Assembly: GCA_018241985.1 (NCBI GenBank) | Contig: JAFECV010000137.1 | Location: forward strand, 1 to 6,306 | Direction of reading: 5' to 3' | Source of the DNA: Pseudomonadota bacterium | Lineage (GTDB): Bacteria > Pseudomonadota > Gammaproteobacteria > Burkholderiales > Burkholderiaceae_C | DNA: 6,306 nucleotides | Shown here: in pieces, positions 1-6,306 of the stretch | Layout of the letters: each line of letters begins with the position of its first letter | Numbering within the stretch: the stretch's first letter is position 1 | Notes under the pieces: model-generated | Seen by the model: the letters and a program-made list of their open reading frames with translations, nothing else | Database searches by the model: none | What the model was told of the DNA's origin: nothing | Translations under genes and position numbers: made by a program

Positions 1-341
1 AGTTCCTGCGGCGAGAACGGCTTGGTGATGTAGTCGTCGGCGCCGGCGTCGAGGCCGGCGACCTTGTCCGGTTCGTCGCCGCGCGCGGTCAGCATCAGGA
101 TCGGCACCTCGCGCGTGCGCGGCTCGCCGCGCCAGCGGCGCGCCAGTTCGATGCCGCTCGCGCCGGGCAGCATCCAGTCGAGCAGGATCAGGTCGGGCAG
201 TGCCACGTCCAGCGCGCGCTGCGCGGCGGCGCCGTCCTCGGCCCAGACGGTCTCGAAGCCGTGATGCCGCAGGTTGACCGAGACCAGTTCGGCGATCGCC
301 GGCTCGTCCTCGACGATCAGGACGCGGGGTGCATGCTTCAT
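1..341 (-). CDS. phoB: Phosphate regulon response regulator PhoB, N-terminal part (cut by window edge)
   Basis: PhoB is the DNA-binding response regulator of the PhoR/PhoB two-component system; once phosphorylated in low phosphate it binds Pho boxes and activates the pst operon and other phosphate genes. The first 113 codons are present and cover the receiver domain. It begins MKHAPRVLIVEDEP, with the acidic pair E11/D12, the phospho-acceptor D55 in LILLDWMLPG, the switch T85 in MLTARG, and K107 in DDYITKPFSP. The LLDWMLPG and DDYITKPFSP stretches match my memory of E. coli PhoB closely, which separates it from other OmpR-family regulators. The C-terminal winged-helix domain lies outside the window. 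The ATG overlaps the phoU stop as ATGA, and no good Shine-Dalgarno precedes it, so translation is probably coupled to phoU. The gene runs off the left end; it is not a truncated gene as far as can be seen. Confidence 0.95.
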   Translation of the reverse strand, partial: MKHAPRVLIVEDEPAIAELVSVNLRHHGFETVWAEDGAAAQRALDVALPDLILLDWMLPGASGIELARRWRGEPRTREVPILMLTARGDEPDKVAGLDAGADDYITKPFSPQE

Positions 342-1039
342 TGCAAGGCGGACTCGATCTGCGCGATCGTCGTGTGGCGCACGTCGGCGCCCTTGACGAT
401 GTAGATGATGAACTCGGCGATGTTCTTCGCGTGGTCGCCGATGCGCTCCAGCGCCTTCGCCAGGAACAGCAGGTCCAGGCTGACCGAGATCGTGCGCGGG
501 TCTTCCATCATGTAGGTGATCAGCTTGCGCACGAAGCCGTCGAACTCGCGGTCGATCAGGTCGTCCTCCTTCAGGATCGCCACCGCGGCGGCCGTGTCCA
601 GCCGCGCGAACGCATCGAGCGCCTTGCGCAGCAGGCCGGAGGCCAGTTCGGCGGCGACCTGCAGTTCGGACGACGGCAGCGCGCGCGCCGCGCCGCTCTC
701 GACGATGGACCGGGCCATGCGCGCGATCTTCTCCGCCTCGTCGCCGACGCGCTCCAGGTTCGCGGTGGTCTTGGAGATCGCGATCAACAGGCGCAGGTCG
801 CGCGCGGTCGGTTGGCGTCGCACGATGATGGTCGACAGCTCGCGGTCGATTTCGATCTCCATCGCGTTCACCCGCGGCTCCACATCGATCACCTGCTGGG
901 CGATCTGCACGCTGAACTGCGACAGCGCGCTGATCGCCTGGCGGATCTGCGCTTCGACGAGCCCCCCCATCTCCATCACGCGCGCGGACACGCCGTTGAG
1001 TTCGCTGTCGAACTGGGTCGAAAGGTGCTTCTCGGTCAT
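338..1039 (-). CDS. phoU: Phosphate signalling and transport regulator PhoU
   Basis: PhoU is a cytoplasmic helical-bundle protein that connects the Pst transporter to PhoR, keeping the Pho regulon off when phosphate is plentiful and limiting uptake. The product is 233 residues, close to the usual 230-240. It has two homologous PhoU repeats, each with the metal-binding E-x-x-x-D signature: E96-R-V-G-D100 followed by EAEKIA, and E198-R-I-G-D202 followed by HAKNIAE. The N-terminus MTEKHLSTQFDSELN is typical of the family. The open frame extends upstream into pstB, but this ATG is chosen because the family N-terminus starts here and GGGAG lies 7 bases before it. The gene sits 26 bases after pstB and overlaps phoB by 4 bases, so it is expected to be in the same transcript. 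Nothing in it looks broken. Confidence 0.97.
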   Translation of the reverse strand: MTEKHLSTQFDSELNGVSARVMEMGGLVEAQIRQAISALSQFSVQIAQQVIDVEPRVNAMEIEIDRELSTIIVRRQPTARDLRLLIAISKTTANLERVGDEAEKIARMARSIVESGAARALPSSELQVAAELASGLLRKALDAFARLDTAAAVAILKEDDLIDREFDGFVRKLITYMMEDPRTISVSLDLLFLAKALERIGDHAKNIAEFIIYIVKGADVRHTTIAQIESALQ

Positions 1040-1065
1040 GGTTTCGTCTCCCGCAGTCTTCGCGT

Positions 1066-1839
1066 CTAGCCGAAGCGGCCGGTGATGTAGTCCTCGGTCT
1101 CGCGGCGCTTCGGTTTGAAAAACAATTCCTCGGTCGCGCCGAATTCGATCACGTCGCCGAGGTACATGTAGGCGGTGTAGTCGCTGCAGCGCGCGGCCTG
1201 CTGCATGTTGTGGGTCACGATGACCACGGTGTAGTCGTTCTTGAGTTCGGCGATCAGCTCCTCGATCTTCGCGGTCGAGATCGGGTCCAGCGCCGAACAG
1301 GGCTCGTCGAGCAGCAGCACCTCGGGCCGGATCGCGATGCCGCGCGCGATGCACAGGCGCTGCTGCTGCCCGCCCGACAGGCTGGTGCCGCTCTGGCGCA
1401 GCTTGTCGCGCACCTCGGTCCACAGCGCGGCTTTGCGCAACGCCCACTCGACGCGCTCGTCCATGTCGGTGGCCGACAGCCGCTCGAACAAGCGCACGCC
1501 GAACGCGATGTTGTCGTAGATCGACATCGGAAACGGCGTGGGCTTCTGGAACACCATGCCGACCTTGGCGCGGATCAGCGACACGTCGGTGCGCGAGGTC
1601 AGCAGATCCTCTCCGTCGAGCAGGACCTGGCCGCGCGCGCGCTGCTCCGGGTACAGCGCGTACATGCGGTTGAACACCCGCAGCAGCGTGGACTTGCCGC
1701 AGCCGGACGGGCCGATGAAGGCCGTCACCCGGCGTTCCGGGATGTCGAGATTGATCCCGCGCAGCGCGTGGAACTTGCCGTAGTGGAAGTCGAGATCCCG
1801 GACCGAGATCTTGGTGCTCAGCGCGGCAGTGGTCTGCAT
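1066..1839 (-). CDS. pstB: Phosphate ABC transporter ATP-binding protein PstB
   Basis: PstB is the cytoplasmic ATPase of the high-affinity phosphate importer PstSCAB and works as a dimer under PstA and PstC. From the ATG at 1839 the protein has 257 residues, which is the E. coli length, and the YGK motif falls at residues 20-22 as in E. coli. All ABC motifs are present: Walker [10 protein letters not shown] (43-51), Q-loop Q98, signature LSGGQQQ (154-160), Walker B VLLLDE (174-179) with catalytic E179, and H-loop H210. The PstB-typical stretches [16 protein letters not shown] and the C-terminal EDYITGRFG distinguish it from other ABC ATPases. A second in-frame ATG at 1854 would add MQEPS; it has GGGAA 11 bases upstream, whereas the 1839 start has only a GAG 6 bases upstream, so the exact start is uncertain. 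The gap to pstA is 53 bases, or 38 with the longer start. The frame stays open upstream through pstA, which is a G+C artefact. Confidence 0.97.
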   Translation of the reverse strand: MQTTAALSTKISVRDLDFHYGKFHALRGINLDIPERRVTAFIGPSGCGKSTLLRVFNRMYALYPEQRARGQVLLDGEDLLTSRTDVSLIRAKVGMVFQKPTPFPMSIYDNIAFGVRLFERLSATDMDERVEWALRKAALWTEVRDKLRQSGTSLSGGQQQRLCIARGIAIRPEVLLLDEPCSALDPISTAKIEELIAELKNDYTVVIVTHNMQQAARCSDYTAYMYLGDVIEFGATEELFFKPKRRETEDYITGRFG

Positions 1840-1892
1840 GGATGGCTCTTGCATGTTTGGTTGCGTTCCCGGTCGATCGGGTCTGGTGCCGG

Positions 1893-2756
1893 TCAATGGC
1901 GGTGGCGCGACAGCGCGCGCGCCAGCAGGTTCAGGCCCAGCACCAGGGCGGTGATCAGCAGCACGCCGGCCCAGGCGAGCTTCTGCCAGTTGTCGTACGG
2001 GCTCATCGCGAACTTGAAGATCGTCGTCGGAATGCTCGCCATCGGCTGGCTCAAGTCGCTGGTCCAGAACTGGTTGCCGAGTGCGGTGAACAGCAGCGGC
2101 GCGGTCTCGCCGGCGATGCGCGCGACGGCGAGCAGCACGCCGGTGACGACCCCGGCCCGCGCCGCGCGCAGCGAGATCGACAGCGTCACCTTCCATTTCG
2201 GCGCACCGAGCGCGTAGGCGGCCTCGCGCAACCCGGCGGGTACCAGGCGCAGCATGTTTTCCGTGGTGCGCAACACCACCGGAATCACGATCAATGCGAG
2301 CGCGAGCGCGCCGGACCAACCCGAGAACGAGCGCTCGCGCGCGACCACCACCGCGTAGATGAACAGGCCGATCACGATCGACGGCGCGGACAGCAGGATG
2401 TCGTTGACGAAGCGGGTCGCCCTCGCGAGCCAGCCGGCGCCTTCGTATTCCGACAGGTAGACACCGGCCAGGATGCCGACCGGCGCGCCGATCAGCGTCG
2501 CCATCGCCACCATCACCACCGAGCCGTACAGCGCGTTCGCGAGCCCGCCGGCCTCGTTCGGCGGCGGCGTCGACTGCGTCAGCGTCGCCAGCGTGAGCCC
2601 GCCGACGCCGAGACGCAGCGTCTCCCACAGGATCCAGAACAGCCAGAACAGGCCGAACGCCATCGCCGCCACCGACAGCGCGAGCGCGACCCGGTTCACG
2701 CGCTGGCGTTGCCGCACGCGCGCGAGCCGCTGGTCGAGGGGCTGCACTTGGCTCAT
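1893..2756 (-). CDS. pstA: Phosphate ABC transporter permease PstA
   Basis: PstA is one of the two inner-membrane permeases that form the phosphate channel with PstC. The product has 287 residues. A basic N-terminal tail is followed by about six membrane segments, roughly at residues 24-44, 73-100, 115-138, 146-162, 202-225 and 263-283. The cytoplasmic EAA loop that contacts PstB is visible as [11 protein letters not shown] (178-188). The stretch [20 protein letters not shown] (212-231) is strongly PstA-like and holds an arginine (R213) that appears to correspond to one reported important for transport in E. coli PstA. The ATG at 2756 is chosen because it overlaps the pstC stop as ATGA and has a purine-rich AAGGGG 7 bases upstream; the open frame further upstream lies across pstC and is not PstA-like. 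Coupled translation with pstC would favour equal amounts of the two permeases. Confidence 0.96.
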   Translation of the reverse strand: MSQVQPLDQRLARVRQRQRVNRVALALSVAAMAFGLFWLFWILWETLRLGVGGLTLATLTQSTPPPNEAGGLANALYGSVVMVAMATLIGAPVGILAGVYLSEYEGAGWLARATRFVNDILLSAPSIVIGLFIYAVVVARERSFSGWSGALALALIVIPVVLRTTENMLRLVPAGLREAAYALGAPKWKVTLSISLRAARAGVVTGVLLAVARIAGETAPLLFTALGNQFWTSDLSQPMASIPTTIFKFAMSPYDNWQKLAWAGVLLITALVLGLNLLARALSRHRH

Positions 2757-3796
2757 GCACGCGCCCCTTCCCGCTTCTGCATCCGGGCCAGCAGCAGCCT
2801 GGACAGCGCCAGCACCACGAACGTGATGAAGAACAGGATCAGCCCCAGGTACATCAGCGACGCGCGGTGCAGGCCGGGACCGGCTTCGGCGAACTCGTTG
2901 GCCAGCGCCGAGGTGATGCTGTTGGCGGCCTGGAACAGGCTGAACGAATCGAGCTGGTTGAAGTTGCCGATCACGAAGGTGACGGCCATCGTCTCGCCGA
3001 GCGCGCGCCCCAGGCCCAGCATGATGCCGCCGACCACGCCGGCGCGGGTGTACGGCAGCACGACCCGGACCACGACCTCCCAGGTCGTCGCGCCGAGTCC
3101 GTAGGCGGACTCCTTGAGCAGCGGCGGCGTGACGGCGAACACGTCGCGCATCACCGCCGCGATGTACGGAATGATCATGATCGCGAGGATGATGCCGGCG
3201 GACAGGATGCCGATGCCGACCGGCGGCCCGGAGAACAGCGCGCCCAGCACCGGCACATGGCCGAACACGGTCTGCAACGGCTGCTGCACCCAGGTCGCGA
3301 GCAACGGCGAGAACACCAGCAGCCCCCACATGCCGTACACGATCGACGGCACCGCGGCCAGCAGTTCGACCGCCGTGCCCAGCGGCTGGCGCAGCCACGC
3401 CGGCGCGAGTTCGGTCAGGAACAGCGCGATGCCGAAGCTGACCGGGACCGCGATCAGCAGCGCAATGAACGCAGTCGCCAGCGTGCCGCAGGTCATCACC
3501 AGCCCGCCGAAGTGGGCGTGCACCGGATCCCACGCGCTGCTCGCGATGAAGCCGAGCCCGAACTTCTCGATCGCCGGCCATGCGCCGACGACCAGCGACG
3601 CGATGATGGCCAGCAGCAGACCCAGCGTCAGCAGCGCGGCCACCGCGGCCGCCGATCCGAACAGGCGGTCCGCCAGCGCGCCGCCGCGCGGCCGGCCGGC
3701 GGCCGCGCCCGCATCGGCGCCAGGGCGCTGCGGCGCCTCGAAGCCCGCTTCGACCGCGGTCCGACTGACGGGAACTGCAGCTGACACCGACGACAC
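2753..3796 (-). CDS. pstC: Phosphate ABC transporter permease PstC
   Basis: PstC is the second inner-membrane permease of the phosphate importer. The product has 347 residues, somewhat longer than the ~319 of E. coli, because of an Ala/Gly/Pro/Arg-rich, apparently disordered N-terminal tail of about 43 residues before the first membrane segment. About six membrane segments follow, roughly 46-72, 98-128, 142-168, 195-217, 251-276 and 313-337. The EAA-type loop reads [13 protein letters not shown] (228-240). [16 protein letters not shown] (263-278) is characteristic of PstC and holds R264 and E268, which appear to match residues reported important in E. coli. The start is GTG: no ATG occurs in frame before residue 101, and GAGG lies 10 bases upstream. 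A GTG three codons later is a weaker alternative. It lies 41 bases after pstS and overlaps pstA by 4 bases. Confidence 0.95.
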   Translation of the reverse strand: MSSVSAAVPVSRTAVEAGFEAPQRPGADAGAAAGRPRGGALADRLFGSAAAVAALLTLGLLLAIIASLVVGAWPAIEKFGLGFIASSAWDPVHAHFGGLVMTCGTLATAFIALLIAVPVSFGIALFLTELAPAWLRQPLGTAVELLAAVPSIVYGMWGLLVFSPLLATWVQQPLQTVFGHVPVLGALFSGPPVGIGILSAGIILAIMIIPYIAAVMRDVFAVTPPLLKESAYGLGATTWEVVVRVVLPYTRAGVVGGIMLGLGRALGETMAVTFVIGNFNQLDSFSLFQAANSITSALANEFAEAGPGLHRASLMYLGLILFFITFVVLALSRLLLARMQKREGARA

Positions 3797-3806
3797 TTTG
3801 CCAGAA

Positions 3807-3810
3807 CCTC
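3807..3810 (-). promoter_or_regulatory. pstC ribosome binding site supporting a GTG start
   Basis: GAGG on the minus strand lies 10 bases before the GTG at 3796. With no in-frame ATG in the first 100 codons, this site is what selects the pstC start. The spacing is slightly long, so the GTG at codon 4 (spacing 19) is much less likely. Confidence 0.6.
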
Positions 3811-3822
3811 GCGGCTGCGTTT

Positions 3823-3857
3823 GCGGCGGCGTCTGCGCTACGAAGAGGCCCCGCCGC
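3823..3857 (-). other. Possible mRNA hairpin spanning the pstS stop codon
   Basis: On the minus strand GCGGCGG (3851-3857, in the last pstS codons) is perfectly complementary to CCGCCGC (3823-3829, in the pstS-pstC gap), with a 21-base loop that contains the pstS TAG. All seven pairs are G-C. No T run follows (the next bases are AAACGCAG), so it is not an intrinsic terminator. Such structures after a binding-protein gene can protect the upstream message from 3' decay, raising binding protein over permease. With this base composition a chance match is also possible. Confidence 0.3.
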
Positions 3858-4899
3858 GATAGGCCACCGGCTTGCCGGACGCGTCACGCATCTGGCCCCA
3901 GCTCTTGCGCACCACCTCCTTCACCGCTTCCGGCAGCGGGACGTAGTCGATAGCCTGCGCCGATGCGTCGCCGTTGCGGTACGCCCAGTCGAAGAAGCCG
4001 AGCACGGCCGCCACCTGCGCCGGTTTGTCCTGGACCTTGTGCATCAGAATGAAGGTTGCGCCGGTGATCGGCCAGGCGTCCTTGCCGGGCTGGTCGGTGA
4101 GAACCTGGTGGAAGCTCCTGGACCAGTCCGCGCCCGCCGCGGCTGCCTTGAACGCGGCGGCATCCGGCGCGACGAAATGGCCCGCGGCGTTCTTCAGCAG
4201 CGCGTAGGTCATCCTGTTCTGCTTCACGTACGCATATTCGACATAGCCGATCGAATTCGGCAGCCGTCCGACGAACGCCGCGACGCCCTCGTTCCCCTTG
4301 CCGCCGGCTCCCGCCGGCCAGTTGACCGCAGTGCCCTCGCCGACCTGCTTCTTCCACTCCGGATTGACCTTGGCTAGGTAGTCGGTGAACAGGAAGGTGG
4401 TGCCGGAGCCGTCCGCGCGGCGCACCGGGGAGATCACCGCATCCGGCAGCGGCAGGGTCGGGTTCAGCGCGCGAATCGCCGGATCGCTCCATTTGGTGAT
4501 CCGGCCGAGGTAGATGTCGCCGAGCACCTTGCCGTCGAGCTTCAACTGGCCCGGCGCGATGCCCTTGATGTTGACCACCGGGATCACGCCGCCGATCACC
4601 GTCGGGAACTGGATCAGGCCGTCCTTCGCGAGCGCGTCGTCGGCGAGCGGCATGTCGGAGGCGCCGAAATCGACGGTCTTCGCATTGATCTGCTGGATGC
4701 CGGCGCTGGATCCGATCGACTGGTAGTTGATCTTCGCGCCGGTCGCCTTGTTGTAGTCAAAGGCCCAGCGCGCGTAGATCGGCGCCGCGAACGTCGATCC
4801 GGCGCCGGTCGCCTGCTGAGCGAGAACCGGCATTGCAAGCGAACCGGCCAGCGCGGCGAAGCCAAGGACAGCTACCGAGCGAAACTTGATGAACTTCAA
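3838..4899 (-). CDS. pstS: Periplasmic phosphate-binding protein PstS
   Basis: PstS binds inorganic phosphate in the periplasm and delivers it to PstC/PstA. The 353-residue precursor starts with a signal peptide, MKFIKFRS then a hydrophobic core, with likely cleavage after VLA at residue 27. The mature part contains the ligand-site segments of the family: [10 protein letters not shown] (31-40), IGSSAG (62-67), DFGASD (77-82) and [10 protein letters not shown] (160-169). D82, R161 and the S165-G166-T167 turn line up with phosphate contacts known in E. coli Pst[25 protein letters not shown] and [14 protein letters not shown] are further close matches. The start codon is TTG: the only nearby ATG is codon 23 inside the signal peptide, and AAAGGGG lies 6 bases before the TTG. 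No lipobox cysteine is present, so it is a soluble protein. It heads the operon, behind a Pho box. Confidence 0.96.
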   Translation of the reverse strand: MKFIKFRSVAVLGFAALAGSLAMPVLAQQATGAGSTFAAPIYARWAFDYNKATGAKINYQSIGSSAGIQQINAKTVDFGASDMPLADDALAKDGLIQFPTVIGGVIPVVNIKGIAPGQLKLDGKVLGDIYLGRITKWSDPAIRALNPTLPLPDAVISPVRRADGSGTTFLFTDYLAKVNPEWKKQVGEGTAVNWPAGAGGKGNEGVAAFVGRLPNSIGYVEYAYVKQNRMTYALLKNAAGHFVAPDAAAFKAAAAGADWSRSFHQVLTDQPGKDAWPITGATFILMHKVQDKPAQVAAVLGFFDWAYRNGDASAQAIDYVPLPEAVKEVVRKSWGQMRDASGKPVAYRGGASS

Positions 4900-4912
4900 G
4901 GGCTTCCCCTTT
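4897..4912 (-). promoter_or_regulatory. pstS ribosome binding site and TTG start within a short hairpin
   Basis: The minus strand reads AAAGGGGAAGCCCTTG, ending in the TTG start. The purine run is a strong Shine-Dalgarno with a 6-base spacer and decides the start codon. The same bases can form a 5-bp stem, AAGGG (4907-4911) with CCCTT (4898-4902), closing a GAAG loop, so both the ribosome binding site and two bases of the start codon would be paired. The ribosome binding site is clear; a regulatory role for the stem is speculative because it is short. Confidence 0.6.
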
Positions 4913-4932
4913 CAGTTTGTTGAGACAAGGGA

Positions 4933-4938
4933 ACTCTA
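4933..4938 (-). promoter_or_regulatory. Candidate -10 element of the pstS promoter
   Basis: TAGAGT on the minus strand matches TATAAT at four of six positions, including the first two and the last. It starts 10 bases after the end of the Pho box, the distance seen in known Pho promoters. No good -35 hexamer is present at the matching distance, which suits an activator-dependent promoter. Transcription would begin near 4926, giving a leader of about 27 bases before pstS. The exact start is inferred. Confidence 0.65.
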
Positions 4939-4948
4939 GATCGCGCGT

Positions 4949-4966
4949 GTGACAGGCGCGTGACAA
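4949..4966 (-). promoter_or_regulatory. Pho box (PhoB-binding site) upstream of pstS
   Basis: Read on the minus strand, two 7-base half-sites, TTGTCAC (4960-4966) and CTGTCAC (4949-4955), lie in direct orientation with a 4-base spacer GCGC, giving the 11-base period of the PhoB consensus CTGTCAT-N4-CTGTCAT. Each differs from the consensus 7-mer at one or two positions. The spacer is G+C-rich instead of A+T-rich, as might be expected in this genome. The box ends 10 bases before a -10-like hexamer, where it would replace the -35 element, the usual arrangement in PhoB-activated promoters. A PhoB gene at the end of the same operon supports the call. Confidence 0.9.
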
Positions 4967-5036
4967 AACCGGAAAACGACGCGCGCAAGCGACGCGAATG
5001 GCCGGCGTGCCGGACGACGCACAGGCCTTTCCCGGA

Positions 5037-5071
5037 GATCGGGTCGGGCCGGCCGGATCGGGTCGGGCCGG
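5037..5071. repeat. 16-bp direct repeat (two copies, 19-bp period) after glmM
   Basis: The plus-strand 16-mer GATCGGGTCGGGCCGG occurs exactly at 5037-5052 and again at 5056-5071, separated by CCG. It starts two bases past the glmM stop codon on the side away from the gene. It looks like a small tandem duplication. No inverted flanks, target duplication or mobile gene accompany it. Confidence 0.85.
5049..5071 (-). other. Possible hairpin just after the glmM stop codon
   Basis: Within the repeat, the minus strand can pair CCGGCC (5066-5071) with GGCCGG (5049-5054) across an 11-base loop. No T run follows, so it does not qualify as an intrinsic terminator. It might stabilise the glmM message end or weakly limit read-through into pstS. 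No better terminator is seen between glmM and the pstS promoter, so some read-through from glmM is likely. Confidence 0.3.
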
Positions 5072-5072
5072 G

Positions 5073-6306
5073 CTAGGACACGCCGCCGACGGCCCGGGCC
5101 AGGCGCTCGGCCCAGTCACGCGCCGCCTGCGCATCGCGCGCCTCGACCATGACCCTGAGCACCGGCTCGGTGCCGCTGGGCCGAATCAGCACCCGGCCGC
5201 CGTCGCCGAGCGCCGTCTCGGCCGCGCGCGTGGCCTCGGCCAGCGCGGCATTGCGCTTCCAGTCCTGCCCCGGCGCGAGCCGCACGTTGATCAGCGTCTG
5301 CGGGAACAGCGTGACCTCGGCCAGCAACTGCGCCAGCGTACGGCTGCTGCGCACGCACGCCTGCAGCATCTGCAGCGCGCTGATCAGCCCGTCGCCGGTG
5401 GTGTGCTTGTCCAGCGCCAGCAGGTGGCCCGAGCCTTCGCCGCCGAGCAGCCAGCCCTGCTGCTCCAGCGCCTCGAGCACGTAGCGGTCGCCGACGCGCG
5501 AGCGCACCAGCGCGATGCCCTGGGCCTTGAGCGCGAGCTCGACCGCCATGTTCGTCATCAGCGTGCCGACGACGCCGGGAACGGCCTCGCCGCGCGCGTG
5601 CCGGTCGCTCGCGAGCAGGTACAGCAGCTCGTCGCCGTTGTAGAGCCGGCCGCTCTGGTCGACCACCATCAGCCGGTCGGCGTCGCCGTCGAGCGCGATC
5701 CCGTAGTCGGCGCCCCGCTCGCGCACCGCCTGCACCAGCGCGTCGGGATGGGTGGCGCCGACGCCGCGGTTGATGTTCAGGCCGTCCGGCGCGCAGCCGA
5801 TCGCCGTGACCTCGGCCCCGAGCTCGTGGAACACCTTGGGCGCGACCTGATAGGCCGCGCCGTGCGCCGCATCGACCACGATCTTCAGGCCTCGCAGCGT
5901 CAGGTCGTTCGCGAACGTGCTCTTGCAGAATTCGATGTAGCGGCCGGCGGCGTCGTCGAGCCGGCGCGCCTTGCCGAGCGTCGCCGAATCGGCCCAATGC
6001 GGCGCCTGCTCGAGCGCGGCCTCGACCGCCTGCTCCCATTCGTCCGGCAGCTTGCTGCCGCGCGCGCTGAAGAACTTGATGCCGTTGTCGCCGTACGGAT
6101 TGTGGCTGGCGCTGATCACCACGCCCAGGCTTGCGCGCAGCGCGCGCGTGAGGTAGGCGACGCCGGGCGTCGGCAACGGCCCGAGCAGCACCACGTCGAC
6201 CCCCGCCGAGTTGAACCCGGACTCGAGCGCGCTCTCGAGCATGTAGCCCGAGATCCGGGTGTCCTTGCCGATCAGCACCGTGGGACGTGGCTCGGTGTGC
6301 CTGAGC
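5073..6306 (-). CDS. glmM: Phosphoglucosamine mutase GlmM, lacking its N-terminus (cut by window edge)
   Basis: GlmM converts glucosamine-6-phosphate to glucosamine-1-phosphate in the cytoplasm, supplying UDP-GlcNAc for peptidoglycan and lipopolysaccharide. About 410 codons are visible of an expected ~445; the frame continues past the right edge as [25 protein letters not shown], so the GTG at 6278 is not the real start, and roughly 35 residues including the FGTDGIRG region are missing. Visible alpha-D-phosphohexomutase motifs are the catalytic-serine loop ISASHNP (serine codon at 6105-6107), the metal-binding loop DGDADR (about 5673-5690), the sugar-binding loop GEGSGH and the phosphate-binding loop RPSGTEP near the C-terminus. 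[20 protein letters not shown] and LGKARR are GlmM-like rather than phosphomannomutase-like. DGDADR carries alanine where many family members have glycine. It precedes pstS by 173 bases; the linkage is known in betaproteobacteria and probably not functional in phosphate uptake. Confidence 0.95.
   Translation of the reverse strand, partial: LRHTEPRPTVLIGKDTRISGYMLESALESGFNSAGVDVVLLGPLPTPGVAYLTRALRASLGVVISASHNPYGDNGIKFFSARGSKLPDEWEQAVEAALEQAPHWADSATLGKARRLDDAAGRYIEFCKSTFANDLTLRGLKIVVDAAHGAAYQVAPKVFHELGAEVTAIGCAPDGLNINRGVGATHPDALVQAVRERGADYGIALDGDADRLMVVDQSGRLYNGDELLYLLASDRHARGEAVPGVVGTLMTNMAVELALKAQGIALVRSRVGDRYVLEALEQQGWLLGGEGSGHLLALDKHTTGDGLISALQMLQACVRSSRTLAQLLAEVTLFPQTLINVRLAPGQDWKRNAALAEATRAAETALGDGGRVLIRPSGTEPVLRVMVEARDAQAARDWAERLARAVGGVS

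Noticed and set aside
329..1069. Plus-strand open frame of 246 codons antisense to phoU
   Set aside because: The opposite strand encodes an intact PhoU; the antisense product has shadow-like composition and no domain.
1875..1883. GATCGGGTC in the pstA-pstB gap, shared with the repeat after glmM
   Set aside because: The same 9-mer also occurs inside the pstB coding region near 1279, so it is not an intergenic element; chance in G+C-rich DNA.
1066..2760. Apparent fusion: the pstB frame is open upstream across pstA (and likewise pstA's frame across pstC, and phoU's into pstB)
   Set aside because: The upstream extensions translate to Arg/Ala-rich sequence unlike any family, while the family N-termini and ribosome sites lie at the internal ATGs.
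1842..3104. Long plus-strand open frame of 420 codons antisense to pstA and pstC
   Set aside because: The translation is rich in Arg, Gln, His and Asp with no recognisable domain, and it lies opposite two certain genes. This is the usual shadow frame of high-G+C coding DNA.
2867..3784. Plus-strand open frame of 305 codons antisense to pstC
   Set aside because: Low-complexity Arg/Gln/Asp/His-rich translation opposite a certain gene; no family resemblance.
4925..4928. Extra Pho half-site TTGTCTC on the minus strand near 4922-4928
   Set aside because: It lies 27 bases from the nearest half-site, out of phase with the 11-base period, and downstream of the -10 element.
4983..5024. GCGTCG motifs and CCGGCACGCCGG palindrome in the glmM-pstS region
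   Set aside because: Short G+C-rich words with irregular spacing and only a 4-bp stem; no T run, no support for a terminator or operator.
5116..6039. Second minus-strand frame of 307 codons overlapping glmM
   Set aside because: Arg/Ala/Gly-rich out-of-frame reading of glmM, which is intact in the other frame.

Overview
The window is a compact phosphate-acquisition and phosphate-sensing locus read entirely from the minus strand. In transcription order (right to left) it holds glmM (3' part), pstS, pstC, pstA, pstB, phoU and the start of phoB. All five complete genes and both partial ones are recognised from their protein sequences. The DNA is G+C-rich (about two thirds by eye). The order glmM-pstSCAB-phoU-phoB, with PstS and GlmM sequences of this type, fits a betaproteobacterium, most likely Burkholderiales. 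That placement is an inference from gene order and remembered family sequences, not from a search.

Layout. 5073-6306 is glmM (phosphoglucosamine mutase), cut by the right edge and lacking its first ~35 residues. 4900-5072 is the only sizeable intergenic region (173 bases). It holds a 16-bp direct repeat with a possible hairpin just after glmM, then a two-half-site Pho box, a matching -10 element, and a short leader with a strong Shine-Dalgarno sequence in front of a TTG start for pstS. From pstS onward the genes are tightly packed: a 41-base gap to pstC, a 4-base ATGA overlap pstC/pstA, a 53-base gap to pstB, a 26-base gap to phoU and a 4-base ATGA overlap phoU/phoB. phoB leaves the window at the left edge after 113 codons; its partner kinase gene phoR would be expected beyond it.

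How the parts work together. PstS captures inorganic phosphate in the periplasm, PstC and PstA form the membrane channel, and PstB powers import with ATP. PhoU links the transporter's state to the PhoR/PhoB two-component system. PhoB in turn should bind the Pho box at 4949-4966 and drive the operon, including its own gene, when phosphate is scarce, giving a positive feedback loop. No stretch above 300 bases lacks a gene.

No undescribed system is visible. The observations worth a second look are regulatory and small in scale: a TTG-started pstS whose Shine-Dalgarno and start codon can pair in a short hairpin, a G+C-only hairpin spanning the pstS stop codon, the repeat after glmM, and the translational coupling of phoB to phoU. 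The long plus-strand open frames are shadows produced by high G+C coding DNA.
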